Shown: positions 43,956 through 52,893, counted from the stretch's first letter. The stretch is DNA of 64,000 nucleotides from an uncultured Microbacterium sp. (GCF_900078385.1 NZ_FLQR01000006.1:486282-550281); one strand, 5' to 3'. Numbers and translations are program-made. The notes: generated by a model not told the origin, from the sequence alone.

Positions 43956-44820
43956 CTCTCCTCCTCAACCGCAGCTGGATGAGCGTGATCCCCGCGATGA
44001 TCGCGAACAGCAGCACCGAGCCGGCGCTCGCGTAGCCGAACTGACTCGCCGAGAACCCCTTCTGGTACAGGAACAGCGAGATCGATGTGGACGCGCCCAG
44101 GGGTCCGCCCTTCGTGAGGACGAACGGCTCGTCGAAGAACTGCAGCCAGGCGATGACGGTCGTGATCGTGACGAAGAAGATCGCGAAGCGCAGCAGCGGG
44201 ATGACGATGGAGACCGTCTTGCGCCACTCCGAGGCGCCGTCGATGGAGGCCGCCTCCAGGTACTCCTTCGGGACGCCCTGCAAGGCCGCGAGGAAGATGA
44301 TGACGTTCAGGCCGAGTCCGCGCCAGACCGCGACCAGGACGACGGAGAACTTCACGATCACCGGATCGGAGAGCCACTGCACCGGGGCGATGCCGACGAG
44401 CGAGAGCAGATGGTTCAGGAGACCGAACTGGGTGTTGAAGAGGTATCCCCACACGAGTGCGATGGCGACGATCGCCGTGATCGCCGGCACGAAGTAGAAG
44501 CTGCGCAGCAGCCGGAAGAACCGGCTCTGCGAGCGGTTCAGGGCGAGGGCGATCACCATGGAGAGGACGATCACCGTCGGCACCCCCATCACGGCGAACA
44601 GTCCGGTGTTGCCGAGGGCCTGCCAGAAGGACCCGTCTCGCAGGAGCTCGTCGTAATTCTCCGTCCCGATGAACCGGATCCGCGACCAGTCGCCGAGGCC
44701 CGCGAGGTTCATGTCCGTGAAGCTCACGACGACGGCGACGGCGATCGGCAGGACGCCGAACGTGAGCAGCAGCAGCATCGCCGGGGTGATGAACGCGTAT
44801 CCGGTGAGTCGTGTCTTCAT
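43942..44820 (-). CDS. Sugar ABC transporter permease, MalF type
   Basis: 292-residue CUT1 permease: MKTRLTGYAFITPAMLLLL as first helix, PAITAIVAIALVWGYLF in the core and the EAA loop EAASIDGASEWRKTVSIVIP (about residue 190). ATG 44820 is chosen because the family signature begins there. An upstream in-frame extension would be Arg-rich and run through a hairpin. The ribosome-binding site is weak. It heterodimerises with the MalG-type permease. Confidence 0.93.
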   Translation of the reverse strand: MKTRLTGYAFITPAMLLLLTFGVLPIAVAVVVSFTDMNLAGLGDWSRIRFIGTENYDELLRDGSFWQALGNTGLFAVMGVPTVIVLSMVIALALNRSQSRFFRLLRSFYFVPAITAIVAIALVWGYLFNTQFGLLNHLLSLVGIAPVQWLSDPVIVKFSVVLVAVWRGLGLNVIIFLAALQGVPKEYLEAASIDGASEWRKTVSIVIPLLRFAIFFVTITTVIAWLQFFDEPFVLTKGGPLGASTSISLFLYQKGFSASQFGYASAGSVLLFAIIAGITLIQLRLRRRDVEY

Positions 44821-44844
44821 GCCGAACCTATCGAGGCGAAGGAG

Positions 44845-44873
44845 GGCCGCGGCCGGTGAGACCGGCCGCGGCC
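44845..44873 (-). other. Strong hairpin between binding protein and permease genes
   Basis: A perfect 13-bp inverted repeat (44845-44857 with 44861-44873) with a 3-base loop, in the 64-bp gap between the sugar-binding-protein stop and the permease start. No T-tract. It mirrors the hairpin at 4378-4412 and probably keeps binding-protein mRNA in excess. Confidence 0.75.
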
Positions 44874-44884
44874 GCGCGGGGGGC

Positions 44885-46135
44885 TCAGTTGACCGAGGTG
44901 TCCTTCGTGGCCTCCACGAGGGACTGGAGCGTCTGCTCACGATCCGCACCGGTCAGGACGATCGCGTTGAGCGAATCGAGGAGGGCCTTTCCGGTCTCCC
45001 CGTCCCAGTTGGGCACGAGCGGCAGGATGCGGGCGTTCGCAAGCTGTTCCGAGTACACCTCGACCAGCGGGTTCGCGGTGAGGACCTCGTCCTCGAGGGC
45101 CGCCGTGGCCGTCGGGAGCTGGCCGTCCGCCTCGAACCAGGCGACCTGCGTCGCCGGGTCGGAGAGGAAGTCGAGCAGCTCGAGCGCGCCGTCCTGGTTC
45201 TCCGTCCCGCCCCATACGCCGAGGTTCGATCCGGCGAGGAGCGACGTGTTGTCCGATCCTTCGGGCAGGGTCGCGACGCTCCACTTGCCGTCGAGCTCGG
45301 GCGCGGCGTCCGAGATGGCCGACGCGAGGTACGGTCCGCTCACCAGCATCGGTGCGATACCGGAGATGAAGCCCTGCGTCTGGTCGAAGTCGCTGTTGGT
45401 CGGAACGCTGCCATCCGCGTACAGACCGGTGTACAGGTCGACGGCGTCCTCGAAGCCGGGAGTGTCGAAGTCGATGAGACCGTCCGCGTCGACGACATCC
45501 GCTCCGTGATCCCAGGTCATGACGACCGGGAGGGCGCTGTCCCACTGCGGGATGTAGTAGCCGTACTGGCCGTCTCCCCGCGCTGCGAGGGTCTTGGCGT
45601 CCGCGCGCAGCTCGTCCCACGTGGCCGGCGGCGCGTCGATCCCCGCCTCGGCGAGGATGTCGGTGCGGTAGAAGAGCACGCGCGTGTCGGCGACCCAGGG
45701 CATCGAGACGACGTCGCCGTCGATGGCGGTGGCATCCCCGGCGACACCGCTGATGAAGTTCGAGGCGGCGAGATTCGGGTAGTCGGCGATGACGTCCTCG
45801 TCGAGCGTGAGGAGCGCGCCGCTGTCGGCGAAGGTGCGCAGCTTCGAGATGCCGATCTGCAGCAGGTCGGGCCCGTCCCCCGACGCCACCGCCGTCGTGA
45901 ACTTCTGGTCGATGCTGTCCCACGGGATCGCGACGGTCTCGACGTCGATCCCGCTGTCCTCCTCGAACGGCGCGACGAGCGCGTCGAAGCGCTCCGAGCT
46001 GTCGCCCATGATCCAGACCGTCAGCGTGCCGGGGTCCGCGGTCGCGTCCTCCCCTTCGCTCGCGGCGGCGCAGCTCGTCAGCGCAACGGCCGACACGGCG
46101 ACGGCCGCGGCCACGCCCAAGCGGATGCTCTTCAT
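44885..46135 (-). CDS. Sugar ABC transporter substrate-binding lipoprotein (CUT1)
   Basis: 416-residue family-1 solute-binding protein. The signal peptide ends in LTSC (lipid-anchored Cys22). Mature features include TLTVWIMGDSSERFDALVAPFEEDSGI, MPWVADTRVLFYRTDIL and the hinge region GSNLGVWGGTENQDGALELL, typical of oligosaccharide-binding proteins. It is first in a five-gene operon with two permeases, GH5 and ROK regulator. A beta-gluco-oligosaccharide cargo is inferred from the GH5 partner. Confidence 0.93.
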   Translation of the reverse strand: MKSIRLGVAAAVAVSAVALTSCAAASEGEDATADPGTLTVWIMGDSSERFDALVAPFEEDSGIDVETVAIPWDSIDQKFTTAVASGDGPDLLQIGISKLRTFADSGALLTLDEDVIADYPNLAASNFISGVAGDATAIDGDVVSMPWVADTRVLFYRTDILAEAGIDAPPATWDELRADAKTLAARGDGQYGYYIPQWDSALPVVMTWDHGADVVDADGLIDFDTPGFEDAVDLYTGLYADGSVPTNSDFDQTQGFISGIAPMLVSGPYLASAISDAAPELDGKWSVATLPEGSDNTSLLAGSNLGVWGGTENQDGALELLDFLSDPATQVAWFEADGQLPTATAALEDEVLTANPLVEVYSEQLANARILPLVPNWDGETGKALLDSLNAIVLTGADREQTLQSLVEATKDTSVN

Positions 46136-46221
46136 TGAGGTTCCTTCCAGTGGTGCCGATCGGAGAGCGCACAGTTGCGCGGACCGTGTGGGCGCCCTTG
46201 TCCGCGCCGCACGACAGCATC

Positions 46222-46250
46222 AGTGTGGACTTATTCCACGTCTTTGTCAA
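46222..46250 (-). promoter_or_regulatory. Promoter and operator of the GH5/sugar ABC operon
   Basis: On the minus strand, a perfect TTGACA (46250-46245) is 17 bp from CACACT (46227-46222). The perfect inverted repeat GTGGA-N5-TCCAC (46239-46225) fills most of the spacer. This is a good candidate for the ROK regulator site. A TATAAT also occurs about 10 bases further upstream and could be a second -10 box. Confidence 0.6.
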
Positions 46251-46289
46251 TGTCGAAGATTATACGGCGACAAGGGCCGCTTCCGGACC

Positions 46290-46370
46290 GCGGCGCCGAG
46301 AAACCACATCCAGCGCGAGAATCACCGTCCCGCGTGGTTTCTCATGCCGGATGTGGTTTCTGGGCGCCGC
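46290..46370. repeat. Large inverted repeat with a third internal half-copy
   Basis: Two 22-base arms (46290-46311 and 46349-46370) match at 21 of 22 positions when paired. A further GTGGTTTCT lies in the 37-base spacer (46334-46342), so the unit AGAAACCAC occurs three times, once forward and twice inverted. It sits 31 bp beyond the transglutaminase stop. It could be a terminator, an RNA fold with two alternative pairings, or a dispersed palindromic element. Confidence 0.75.
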
Positions 46371-46400
46371 CGCGCAGAAGGCCGTGGCGCCGAGAACGGG

Positions 46401-47246
46401 TCACGCCTCGCGGGTGATCGTGACCTTCACGTGCAGATTGCTCTTGAACGGGCCGGCGTAGACGCCGCGCAGCGGTGGGACGTCGTTGTAGTCGCGCCCG
46501 CGGCCGACCATCACGTGCCGGTCGCCGATCTCCGTGCCGTTCGTCGGGTCGAAGCCCTGCCAGTCCCCCGCGAACCACTCGACCCAGGCGTGCGATTCGC
46601 CGGACACCGGCACGCCGACCTCCGCGTCGGCCTGCGGGTGGAGGTAGCCGGAGACGTAGCGGGCGGGGATGCCGACGGATCGGAGCGCGGACAGGGTGAT
46701 GTGCGCCATGTCCTGGCAGACGCCCTTGCGCTCCTCCCACGCTTCGCTCGCCGTGGAGTGCACCCCGGTGATCCCGTGCATGTACTCCACCGCGTCGCCG
46801 ACCGCGGAGGCGATCGCCAGCGCGGCGCGGCTCGGTCGGTCGTTCTCGGCGGCGATCGAGCGCGCGAGCTCGGCGACCTCGGGGTGCAGCGCCGTGCGCG
46901 GCGTCTGGGTCATCATCTCCACCGTCGAGATCGAGCGCTCGGCCTCCCGAGCGAGCTCGTCCCAGCTCACGTCGCCGTGCGCGAGGGGGCGCGGGCGCAC
47001 CTCGACGAGGGAGCGCGCCGTGATGCTCAGCGCCGCGTGGCCGGCCATGACGTCGAACGCGGCGACGCGGGTGCCGAAGTAGTCGAGGTACTGGTTCACG
47101 CTCGTCGACGGCTCGATGTCGAGCTGCGAGCTCAGCACGAACTGGCTGTCCGTCGAACTCGGCAGCATCCGCGCCTCGTTGTAGGACGCGCCGACGTCGC
47201 CCTGATAGGTGAACCCGGTCGCGTGCTCGATCCGCAGGCGCTTCAT
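46401..47246 (-). CDS. Transglutaminase-like cysteine protease fold protein
   Basis: 281 residues: an N-terminal beta region (MKRLRIEHATGFTY) and a transglutaminase core with catalytic Cys in RKGVCQDMAH, His in ESHAWVEW and Asp in GFDPTNGTEIGDRH. It is third in a coupled trio with the ATP-grasp and alpha-E genes (ATGA overlap with alpha-E). This trio is widespread and has been predicted to make or process a peptide-like product, but its function is unproven. The protein has no signal peptide. Confidence 0.92.
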   Translation of the reverse strand: MKRLRIEHATGFTYQGDVGASYNEARMLPSSTDSQFVLSSQLDIEPSTSVNQYLDYFGTRVAAFDVMAGHAALSITARSLVEVRPRPLAHGDVSWDELAREAERSISTVEMMTQTPRTALHPEVAELARSIAAENDRPSRAALAIASAVGDAVEYMHGITGVHSTASEAWEERKGVCQDMAHITLSALRSVGIPARYVSGYLHPQADAEVGVPVSGESHAWVEWFAGDWQGFDPTNGTEIGDRHVMVGRGRDYNDVPPLRGVYAGPFKSNLHVKVTITREA

Positions 47247-48178
47247 GAGGTCTCTCCGATCCAGCTCGGCTCGGCATGCGTCGGGAAGAACCGGCCCCGG
47301 ATCGCCTCGGACGCCTCACGTGTCACCTTCTGGACCTGCTCCATGTGCTCGGGCAGCTCGGAGATGATCTCGGTGATCGGGCGGTACTCCAGGTCGTTGC
47401 GGATGCGGCCGAGCGCGCGCAGCACGGCGTTGGAGTGACCGACGCGGTCGGCGACGGGGTCGATCGCGCTCATGCACTCCTCGGCGCGCTGGATGGAGTG
47501 GATGATCGAGCGCGGGAACAGGCGGTCGAGGAGGAGGAACTCGGCGGCGTTGCTCGCGCTCGGCATGCCGCGGTACGTGCGCAGGTAGGCCTCGTACGCG
47601 CCGCAGGAGCGCAGGATCGTCGTCCACGACGGGCCGGATGCCTCCGTCAGCGAACGGGTGGCGAGGAGGCGTGCGGTCATGTCGGTGCGCTCGATGGATC
47701 GCCCGAGCGTGAAGAACTGCCACGACTCGTCGCGGCTGGTGGTCGAGTCGGTGATGCCGATCGCGAGGGCCGAGCGCTCGCGCACCCACTGGAAGAACTC
47801 GTGCACCTTCTCGTCGTTGAGCCGTCGCGGCATCCGGGAGTAGGTGGTGTTCAGCGTCTCCCACAACTCGGTCGAGACGATCTCGCGCGCGCGGCGGGCG
47901 TTCTCCCGCGCCGACTGCAGCGCGTACGCGATGCTCGACGGGTTGGTCCGGTCCACGGCGAGGCGCTTGAGCACGTCGCTGCGCGTCACGCGGGCGAGCT
48001 CGTCCTCGGCGGGGAACGAGCCCATGACGCCCATGAGCGAGCGGCAGGCGGTGTCCTCGTCGATCCAGGGATCCTCGAGGAGCAGCTGCAGATGGACGTC
48101 CAGGATGCGGGCCGTGCCGTCGGAGCGCTCGATGTAGCGTCCGATCCAGAACAGCGATTCGGCGATCCGGCTCAGCAT
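47243..48178 (-). CDS. Alpha-E domain protein
   Basis: 311-residue all-helical protein with the family opening MLSRIAESLFWIGRYIERSDGTARILDVHL and a second WQFFTLGRSIERTDMTARLL repeat, showing internal duplication. It is always found beside circularly permuted ATP-grasp and transglutaminase genes and its biochemical role is unknown. ATG 48178 overlaps the ATP-grasp stop by 7 bases (ATGCTGA), which couples their translation. Confidence 0.93.
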   Translation of the reverse strand: MLSRIAESLFWIGRYIERSDGTARILDVHLQLLLEDPWIDEDTACRSLMGVMGSFPAEDELARVTRSDVLKRLAVDRTNPSSIAYALQSARENARRAREIVSTELWETLNTTYSRMPRRLNDEKVHEFFQWVRERSALAIGITDSTTSRDESWQFFTLGRSIERTDMTARLLATRSLTEASGPSWTTILRSCGAYEAYLRTYRGMPSASNAAEFLLLDRLFPRSIIHSIQRAEECMSAIDPVADRVGHSNAVLRALGRIRNDLEYRPITEIISELPEHMEQVQKVTREASEAIRGRFFPTHAEPSWIGETS

Positions 48179-49863
48179 GGCGTCGCCTCCTCGCCGGCCT
48201 GCTGCTGCTGCTCCTGCTGCTGCTGCTCCTGCTGCTCGCTGTGCGGGCGCGGGTGATCCTGCGGCGAGTGGTCGGGCTGGTCCTGCGGGTCGTAGACGAT
48301 CGAGATGGTCCCGGTCACGGAGGCCTGATCGGCCACGAGGCCGGCGAGGCCGTCTCCCTGCCCGTACTCGACGTGCCGGGGCGCCGCGCCGCCGACGATC
48401 CACGTGTCCTTCGACCCGCCGCCCTGGCTGGAGTTGACGACGAGCTGCCCTTCGGGGAGCGCAACACGGGTCAGGCCTCCGGGGAGCACCCACACCTCGT
48501 CGCCGTTGTTCACGGCGAACGGGCGGAGGTCGGCGTGGCGGGGCCGCATCCCGTCCTCGACGAGGGTCGGGATGGTCGACAGCATGACGACGGGCTGCGC
48601 GATCCAGCCGCGCGGATCGGCGCGCAGGCGGGTGCGGAGCTGGTCCAGCTCGGCCCGCGACGCGTCGGGGCCGACGACGAGGCCCTTCCCGCCGGAGCCG
48701 TCGACGGGCTTCACGACGAGCTCGTCGAGGCGGTCGAGCACCTCCTCGAGCGCGCCCGGGTCCTCGAGCCGCCAGGTGTCGACGTTCTTGAGGATCGGCT
48801 CCTCGGCGAGGTAGTACCGGATGAGGTCGGGGACGTAGGTGTAGAGGAGCTTGTCGTCGGCGACGCCGTTCCCGACGGCGTTGGCGATCGTGACGTTGCC
48901 GAGGCGCGCGGCGAGCATGAGGCCCGGGGCGCCCAGCATCGAGTCGGCGCGGAACTGCAGCGGGTCCAGGAAGTCGTCGTCGACCCGGCGGTAGATGACG
49001 TCGACGCGCTGCGGCCCGCGGGTCGTGCGCATGAAGACCTTGCCGCCGACGCACTGCAGATCACGGCCTTCGACGAGCTCGACGCCCATGAGGCGCGCGA
49101 GGAGCGTGTGCTCGAAGTACGCCGAGTTGTACACGCCCGGGGTCAGCACGACGACGTTCGGGTCGTCGACGCCGGGAGGGGCGGACGCGCGCAGCGCCTG
49201 CAGCAGCTTGTTGGGGTAGTCGCCGACGGGGCGCACCCGCATCGAGACGAACAGCTCCGGCAGCGTCTGGGCCATGACGCGACGGTTGGAGATGACGTAG
49301 CTGACACCGGACGGCACCCGCACGTTGTCCTCGAGCACGCGCATCTCGCCGTGCTCGTCGCGGATGAGATCGATGCCGGCGACCTGGATGCGCACGCCGT
49401 TGGCGGAGCGGATGCCGGCGGCCTGCCGGTAGAAGTACTGCGACGACGCGATGAGCTTGGCCGGCAGCACGCCGTCTCGCACGCAGTGCTGGTGGCCGTA
49501 CGCGTCGTCGAGGAAGGCCTCGAGGGCCCGGACGCGCTGCTGCACGCCCTTCTCGACCCGCGACCACTCGTCGTACTCGATGACGCGCGGAACGGCGTCC
49601 AGCGGGAAGGGACGCTCCTCGCCGGCGAAGTCGAACGTCACGCCCTGCGCGAGGTAGGAGCTCGCGAGCGACTCGGTGCGCCCGCGCAGCTCCTCCTGCG
49701 TCATCTGCGCGAGCGCCTGGTAGAGCTCCCGGTAGGCGTCGCGCGACTCGGCCGCGGCGCCCGCATGCGCGGGAGCGCCGAACATCTCGTCGAACGCCGG
49801 CACGCCGGACGCGGTCTTGCGTGGCGCCAGCGTGGAGCCGTATCCGTCGAACAGGTCGCCCAT
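48172..49863 (-). CDS. Circularly permuted ATP-grasp type 2 protein with a Gln-rich tail
   Basis: 563 residues. The circularly permuted ATP-grasp core includes YFYRQAAGIRSANGVRIQVAGIDLIRD, VLEDNVRVPSGVSYV, LVVKPVDGSGGKG and VNSSQGGGSKDTW. It probably ligates an amino acid or peptide-like substrate. The last ~30 residues are an unusual Gln/Glu tract encoded by tandem CAG/GAG triplets (48198-48238), likely variable in length. The start at 49863 is leaderless-like (TAGGCT seven bases before). It opens the trio with alpha-E and transglutaminase. Confidence 0.92.
   Translation of the reverse strand: MGDLFDGYGSTLAPRKTASGVPAFDEMFGAPAHAGAAAESRDAYRELYQALAQMTQEELRGRTESLASSYLAQGVTFDFAGEERPFPLDAVPRVIEYDEWSRVEKGVQQRVRALEAFLDDAYGHQHCVRDGVLPAKLIASSQYFYRQAAGIRSANGVRIQVAGIDLIRDEHGEMRVLEDNVRVPSGVSYVISNRRVMAQTLPELFVSMRVRPVGDYPNKLLQALRASAPPGVDDPNVVVLTPGVYNSAYFEHTLLARLMGVELVEGRDLQCVGGKVFMRTTRGPQRVDVIYRRVDDDFLDPLQFRADSMLGAPGLMLAARLGNVTIANAVGNGVADDKLLYTYVPDLIRYYLAEEPILKNVDTWRLEDPGALEEVLDRLDELVVKPVDGSGGKGLVVGPDASRAELDQLRTRLRADPRGWIAQPVVMLSTIPTLVEDGMRPRHADLRPFAVNNGDEVWVLPGGLTRVALPEGQLVVNSSQGGGSKDTWIVGGAAPRHVEYGQGDGLAGLVADQASVTGTISIVYDPQDQPDHSPQDHPRPHSEQQEQQQQEQQQQAGEEATPC
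48198..48238. repeat. CTG/CAG triplet repeat coding a Gln tract
   Basis: About 13 near-perfect triplets (gctgctgctgctcct unit repeated) encode a run of Q and E near the C-terminus of the ATP-grasp protein. Triplet runs like this can gain or lose units in frame by slippage. Confidence 0.8.
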
Positions 49864-49876
49864 GCCGACGAGCCTA
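49864..49876 (-). promoter_or_regulatory. -10 box of the leaderless ATP-grasp transcript
   Basis: TAGGCT (49876-49871) lies seven bases before ATG 49863, with no ribosome site between. Confidence 0.6.
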
Positions 49877-49926
49877 GCCCGGCACGTGTTGCCGAGGTGT
49901 TTCGGCCTGCTCGGTCCCCGAGCTGC

Positions 49927-51147
49927 TCAGCCCTCGAGGACGACGCGCAGCTGCTCGACGGCCCAGTCCAGCTCGGTGCCGCGGATGACGAGCGGCGGCG
50001 CGATGCGGATCGTGTGCCCGTGCGTGTCCTTGACGAGCACGCCGCGGGACAGCAGCCGCTCGGCGATCTCCCGTCCGGTGCCGACCGTGGGGTCGATGTC
50101 GACGCCCGCCCAGAGGCCCGCGACACGCACGGCGGTGACGCCGTGGCCGACGAGCTCCTGGAGCTTGCCGGCGAGGTGGTCGCCGAGCGCCTGCGCACGG
50201 GTCTGGAACTCGCCGGAGGCCAGCATCTCGACGACCTGCAGGCCGACGGCCGCAGCCAGCGGGTTGCCGCCGAAGGTCGAGCCGTGCTCGCCGGGACGGA
50301 TGACGCCGAGGACGTCCTCGTTCGCCACGACCGCCGACAGGGGCAGGATGCCGCCGCCGAGCGCCTTGCCGAGCAGGTAGACGTCGGGGACGACACCTTC
50401 GCGGTCGCACGCGAACGTCGTGCCGACGCGGGCGAGCCCGGACTGGATCTCGTCGGCGATGAACAGGACGTTGTGCCGGTCGCAGATCTCCCGGACGGCG
50501 CGCAGGTAGCCCTCCGGCGGGACGACGACACCGGCCTCGCCCTGGATGGGCTCGACGAGCACCGCCGCGGTGTTCTCGTCGATGGCGGCCTCGAGCGCGG
50601 CGGCGTCTCCGAACGCGACCGACACGAAACCGGCGGCGTACGGGCCGAAGTCGTCCCGCGCACTGGGGTCGTCGCTGAAGCCGACGATCGTGGTGGTCCG
50701 GCCGTGGAAGTTGCCGTTGGCGACCACGATGGTCGCGGCATCCGGCGTCACGCCCTTCACGCGGTACGCCCACGCGCGGGCGACCTTGATGCCGGTCTCG
50801 ACCGCCTCGGCGCCGGTGTTCATCGGCAGGACGAGGTTCTTGCCGCACAGGTCGGCCAGGGCGGAGGCGAACGCGCCGAGCTGGTCGTTGTGGAACGCGC
50901 GGCTGGTGAGCGTGAGCCGTCCGAGCTGCTCGGTCGCTGCGGCGATGAGGGCGGGATGGCGGTGGCCGAAGTTGAGGGCGGAGTACGCCGACAGCAGGTC
51001 GAGGTAGCGCTTGCCCTCGACGTCGGTGACCCACGACCCTTCGCCCCGCGCGACGACGACGGGAAGCGGGTGGTAGTTGTGGGCGACGTGCGCGTCTTCG
51101 GCGGCGATGATGCCGGCGCTCGCGGCATCCAGGAGCGGAGCGGTCAT
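49927..51147 (-). CDS. rocD: Ornithine aminotransferase
   Basis: 406-residue class III PLP aminotransferase: NTGAEAVETGIKVARAWAY, GNFHGRTTTIVGFSDDP, LFIADEIQSGLARVG and the PLP-lysine in LLGKALGGG (about Lys261). It converts ornithine and 2-oxoglutarate to glutamate semialdehyde and glutamate, feeding the second half of PutA 4 kb away. The ATG overlaps the DDAH-like stop (ATGA), so the two are co-translated. Confidence 0.94.
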   Translation of the reverse strand: MTAPLLDAASAGIIAAEDAHVAHNYHPLPVVVARGEGSWVTDVEGKRYLDLLSAYSALNFGHRHPALIAAATEQLGRLTLTSRAFHNDQLGAFASALADLCGKNLVLPMNTGAEAVETGIKVARAWAYRVKGVTPDAATIVVANGNFHGRTTTIVGFSDDPSARDDFGPYAAGFVSVAFGDAAALEAAIDENTAAVLVEPIQGEAGVVVPPEGYLRAVREICDRHNVLFIADEIQSGLARVGTTFACDREGVVPDVYLLGKALGGGILPLSAVVANEDVLGVIRPGEHGSTFGGNPLAAAVGLQVVEMLASGEFQTRAQALGDHLAGKLQELVGHGVTAVRVAGLWAGVDIDPTVGTGREIAERLLSRGVLVKDTHGHTIRIAPPLVIRGTELDWAVEQLRVVLEG

Positions 51148-52025
51148 CGGGTCCCTCGCAGTTCGAGCGTGCAGCACTTGATCCCGCCGCCGCCGAGCAG
51201 CAGCTCGGACAGGTCGATGAGGATCGGGTTGTAGCCCCGCTCGCGCAGCTGGGCCTCGAAGCCCTTCGCACGCGGCGAGATGAAGACGTTCAGGCCGTCG
51301 CTGGCGGAGTTCAGGCCGAAGACGGCACCGTCCTCGTCCGAGACGCGGATCGCGTCGGGGTAGCGCGCGGCGAGGATCCGCTGCGACTCCTCGTCGAAGG
51401 CGGACGGGAGGTAGGCGATGTTCGCCCGCTCCGCGCCCCCGGCACCCTCCACCGGGTCGAGCACGGCGATCGCGGTGTCGAGGTGGTAGAAGCGCGGGTC
51501 GACGAGCCGCAGGGAGACGACCTCCTTGCCGAACACGGCGCCGATCTCGCGGTGGCTGTCGCCGACCGAGCGGAACCCGGTTCCGGCGAGGATGACGTCG
51601 CCGACGAGCAGGAAGTCGCCCTCGCCCTCCTGCACCTCGACCGGCTGGATGACCTCGAAGCCGTTCGCGGCGAACCAGTCCATGAACGGCTGCTCCTCGC
51701 CGCGGCGCTCGTCGACGCGGAACTTCACGCCGAGCGCGCGACCGTCGATGATGAAGCCGCCGTTGGCGGTGTAGACCATGTCCGGCAGCCCCGGGACGGC
51801 GTCGATGAGCTCGACCTCGTGGCCGAGCGCGACGTAGGCGTCGTGAAGCGTCTGCCACTGCGCGACGGCCTTCGCGGTGTCGGTCGGCTTCGCCGGCTCC
51901 ATCCACGGGTTGATGCGGTAGCTCACCGTGAAGTGCTCGGGACGGCACATGAGGTACCGGCGGCGCTGCTGGATGCGGGCGGGGGCTGCCGTGGTGGTGG
52001 CGGCGGCGGGGTTCTGCGTGGACAT
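51144..52025 (-). CDS. ddaH: Dimethylarginine dimethylaminohydrolase-like amidinohydrolase
   Basis: 293-residue member of the guanidino-group-modifying superfamily: MCRPEHFTVSYRINPWM, TANGGFIIDG, GEGDFLLVGD, FYHLDTAIAVLD with the catalytic His and the catalytic Cys in GGGGIKCCTLELRG. It may hydrolyse methylated arginine, arginine or citrulline-type substrates. Actinobacteria often pair it with rocD. A GAGGAG site precedes ATG 52025. The N-terminal 20 residues are a flexible Ala/Thr tail. No arginase or classical arginine deiminase is in view. Confidence 0.88.
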   Translation of the reverse strand: MSTQNPAAATTTAAPARIQQRRRYLMCRPEHFTVSYRINPWMEPAKPTDTAKAVAQWQTLHDAYVALGHEVELIDAVPGLPDMVYTANGGFIIDGRALGVKFRVDERRGEEQPFMDWFAANGFEVIQPVEVQEGEGDFLLVGDVILAGTGFRSVGDSHREIGAVFGKEVVSLRLVDPRFYHLDTAIAVLDPVEGAGGAERANIAYLPSAFDEESQRILAARYPDAIRVSDEDGAVFGLNSASDGLNVFISPRAKGFEAQLRERGYNPILIDLSELLLGGGGIKCCTLELRGTR

Positions 52026-52154
52026 ATCGCTCCTCGTCGGAAGGGGCGGCGGACGCTGTCCAGAGGCCCGGCGGAGCTGTGGGAAGCCGACGACTCGGGC
52101 ACGCCGGCATCCATTGTGCCAGACGCATCCCTCAGCGGACCTGAGAGATGTGGG

Positions 52155-52167
52155 TAGATTTCTCCTC
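52155..52167 (+). promoter_or_regulatory. -10 box of a leaderless TetR transcript
   Basis: TAGATT (52155-52160), then seven bases, then ATG 52168. The divergent ddaH gene starts 130 bp away, so this gap is also the likely operator region. Confidence 0.55.
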
Positions 52168-52893
52168 ATGGGTCGCCGGACGGGTGAGGAGACGCGCGCG
52201 CTCCTCCTCGGGATGGGCGTGCAGATGCTGCTCGAGCGCGGCGTCTCGGCGGGCGTGCAGCACATCCGGCTGCAGGATGTGCTGCGCCGGGCGGGTCTCA
52301 CGACCGGTGCGGCCTACCGCCTCTGGGGGGATCAGACCGACTATCAGCGCGACCTCGCGGTGGCGATGGTGCGGATGCGGGTCGCGGGCCCGACCGACTT
52401 CGTGCGCGCGGCCGTCGCGGATCTCGTCCGCGCGGGCGCCCCGGGCGATGACATCATCCGGGCGGCGGCCCTCTCGCATGTCCGCAGCACGACGCGCGAC
52501 ACCGACGACGAAGCCGAGGCGCTCGAGGCCCAGGGCTTCCTGATCGCCCTGGCCCTGCGGACGACCGCGGACACGTGGCCCGAGCTCAAGGAGGCGGGGC
52601 GCGAGCGGCACCGCGAGTCGATGGCGGCGTTCGCGGATCTCCTCGGCTCGCTCATGGAGTCGTACGGGATGCGGATGAAGACCGGCTTGTCGGTCCTCGA
52701 CTTCGCGGAGGCCATGGCCGCCATGGGCGAGGGGTTCGCGGTGCGCGCGATCGAGGGGATCGACCACCCGACGTTCGATTTCACCGCCGAGCATGAGGCA
52801 CCGACCGGGCGCTGGACGCTGTTCGCCCTCGGTGTCCGCGCCCTCGTGAACGAGTTCATGGTGCCTGTCGAGACGGCTGCGGCGCAGGCGTGA
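52168..52893 (+). CDS. TetR-like transcriptional regulator
   Basis: 241 residues. The N-terminal HTH (about 8-55, LRLQDVLRRAGLTTGAAYRLWGDQTDYQRDL form) is a divergent TetR type with a W/G after the recognition helix. The C-terminal helical domain (about 70-235) has no family I can name. It is divergent from ddaH-rocD, so it may control arginine-derived amino-acid catabolism. Effector unknown. Confidence 0.82.
   Translation: MGRRTGEETRALLLGMGVQMLLERGVSAGVQHIRLQDVLRRAGLTTGAAYRLWGDQTDYQRDLAVAMVRMRVAGPTDFVRAAVADLVRAGAPGDDIIRAAALSHVRSTTRDTDDEAEALEAQGFLIALALRTTADTWPELKEAGRERHRESMAAFADLLGSLMESYGMRMKTGLSVLDFAEAMAAMGEGFAVRAIEGIDHPTFDFTAEHEAPTGRWTLFALGVRALVNEFMVPVETAAAQA

Noticed and set aside
48198..48238. 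CAG-type repeats considered as a CRISPR array
   Set aside because: Triplet repeat inside a coding frame with no spacers.
48241..51234. A 997-codon plus-strand frame opposite ATP-grasp and rocD
   Set aside because: Low-complexity Asp/Arg/Val shadow crossing two real genes; no domain visible.
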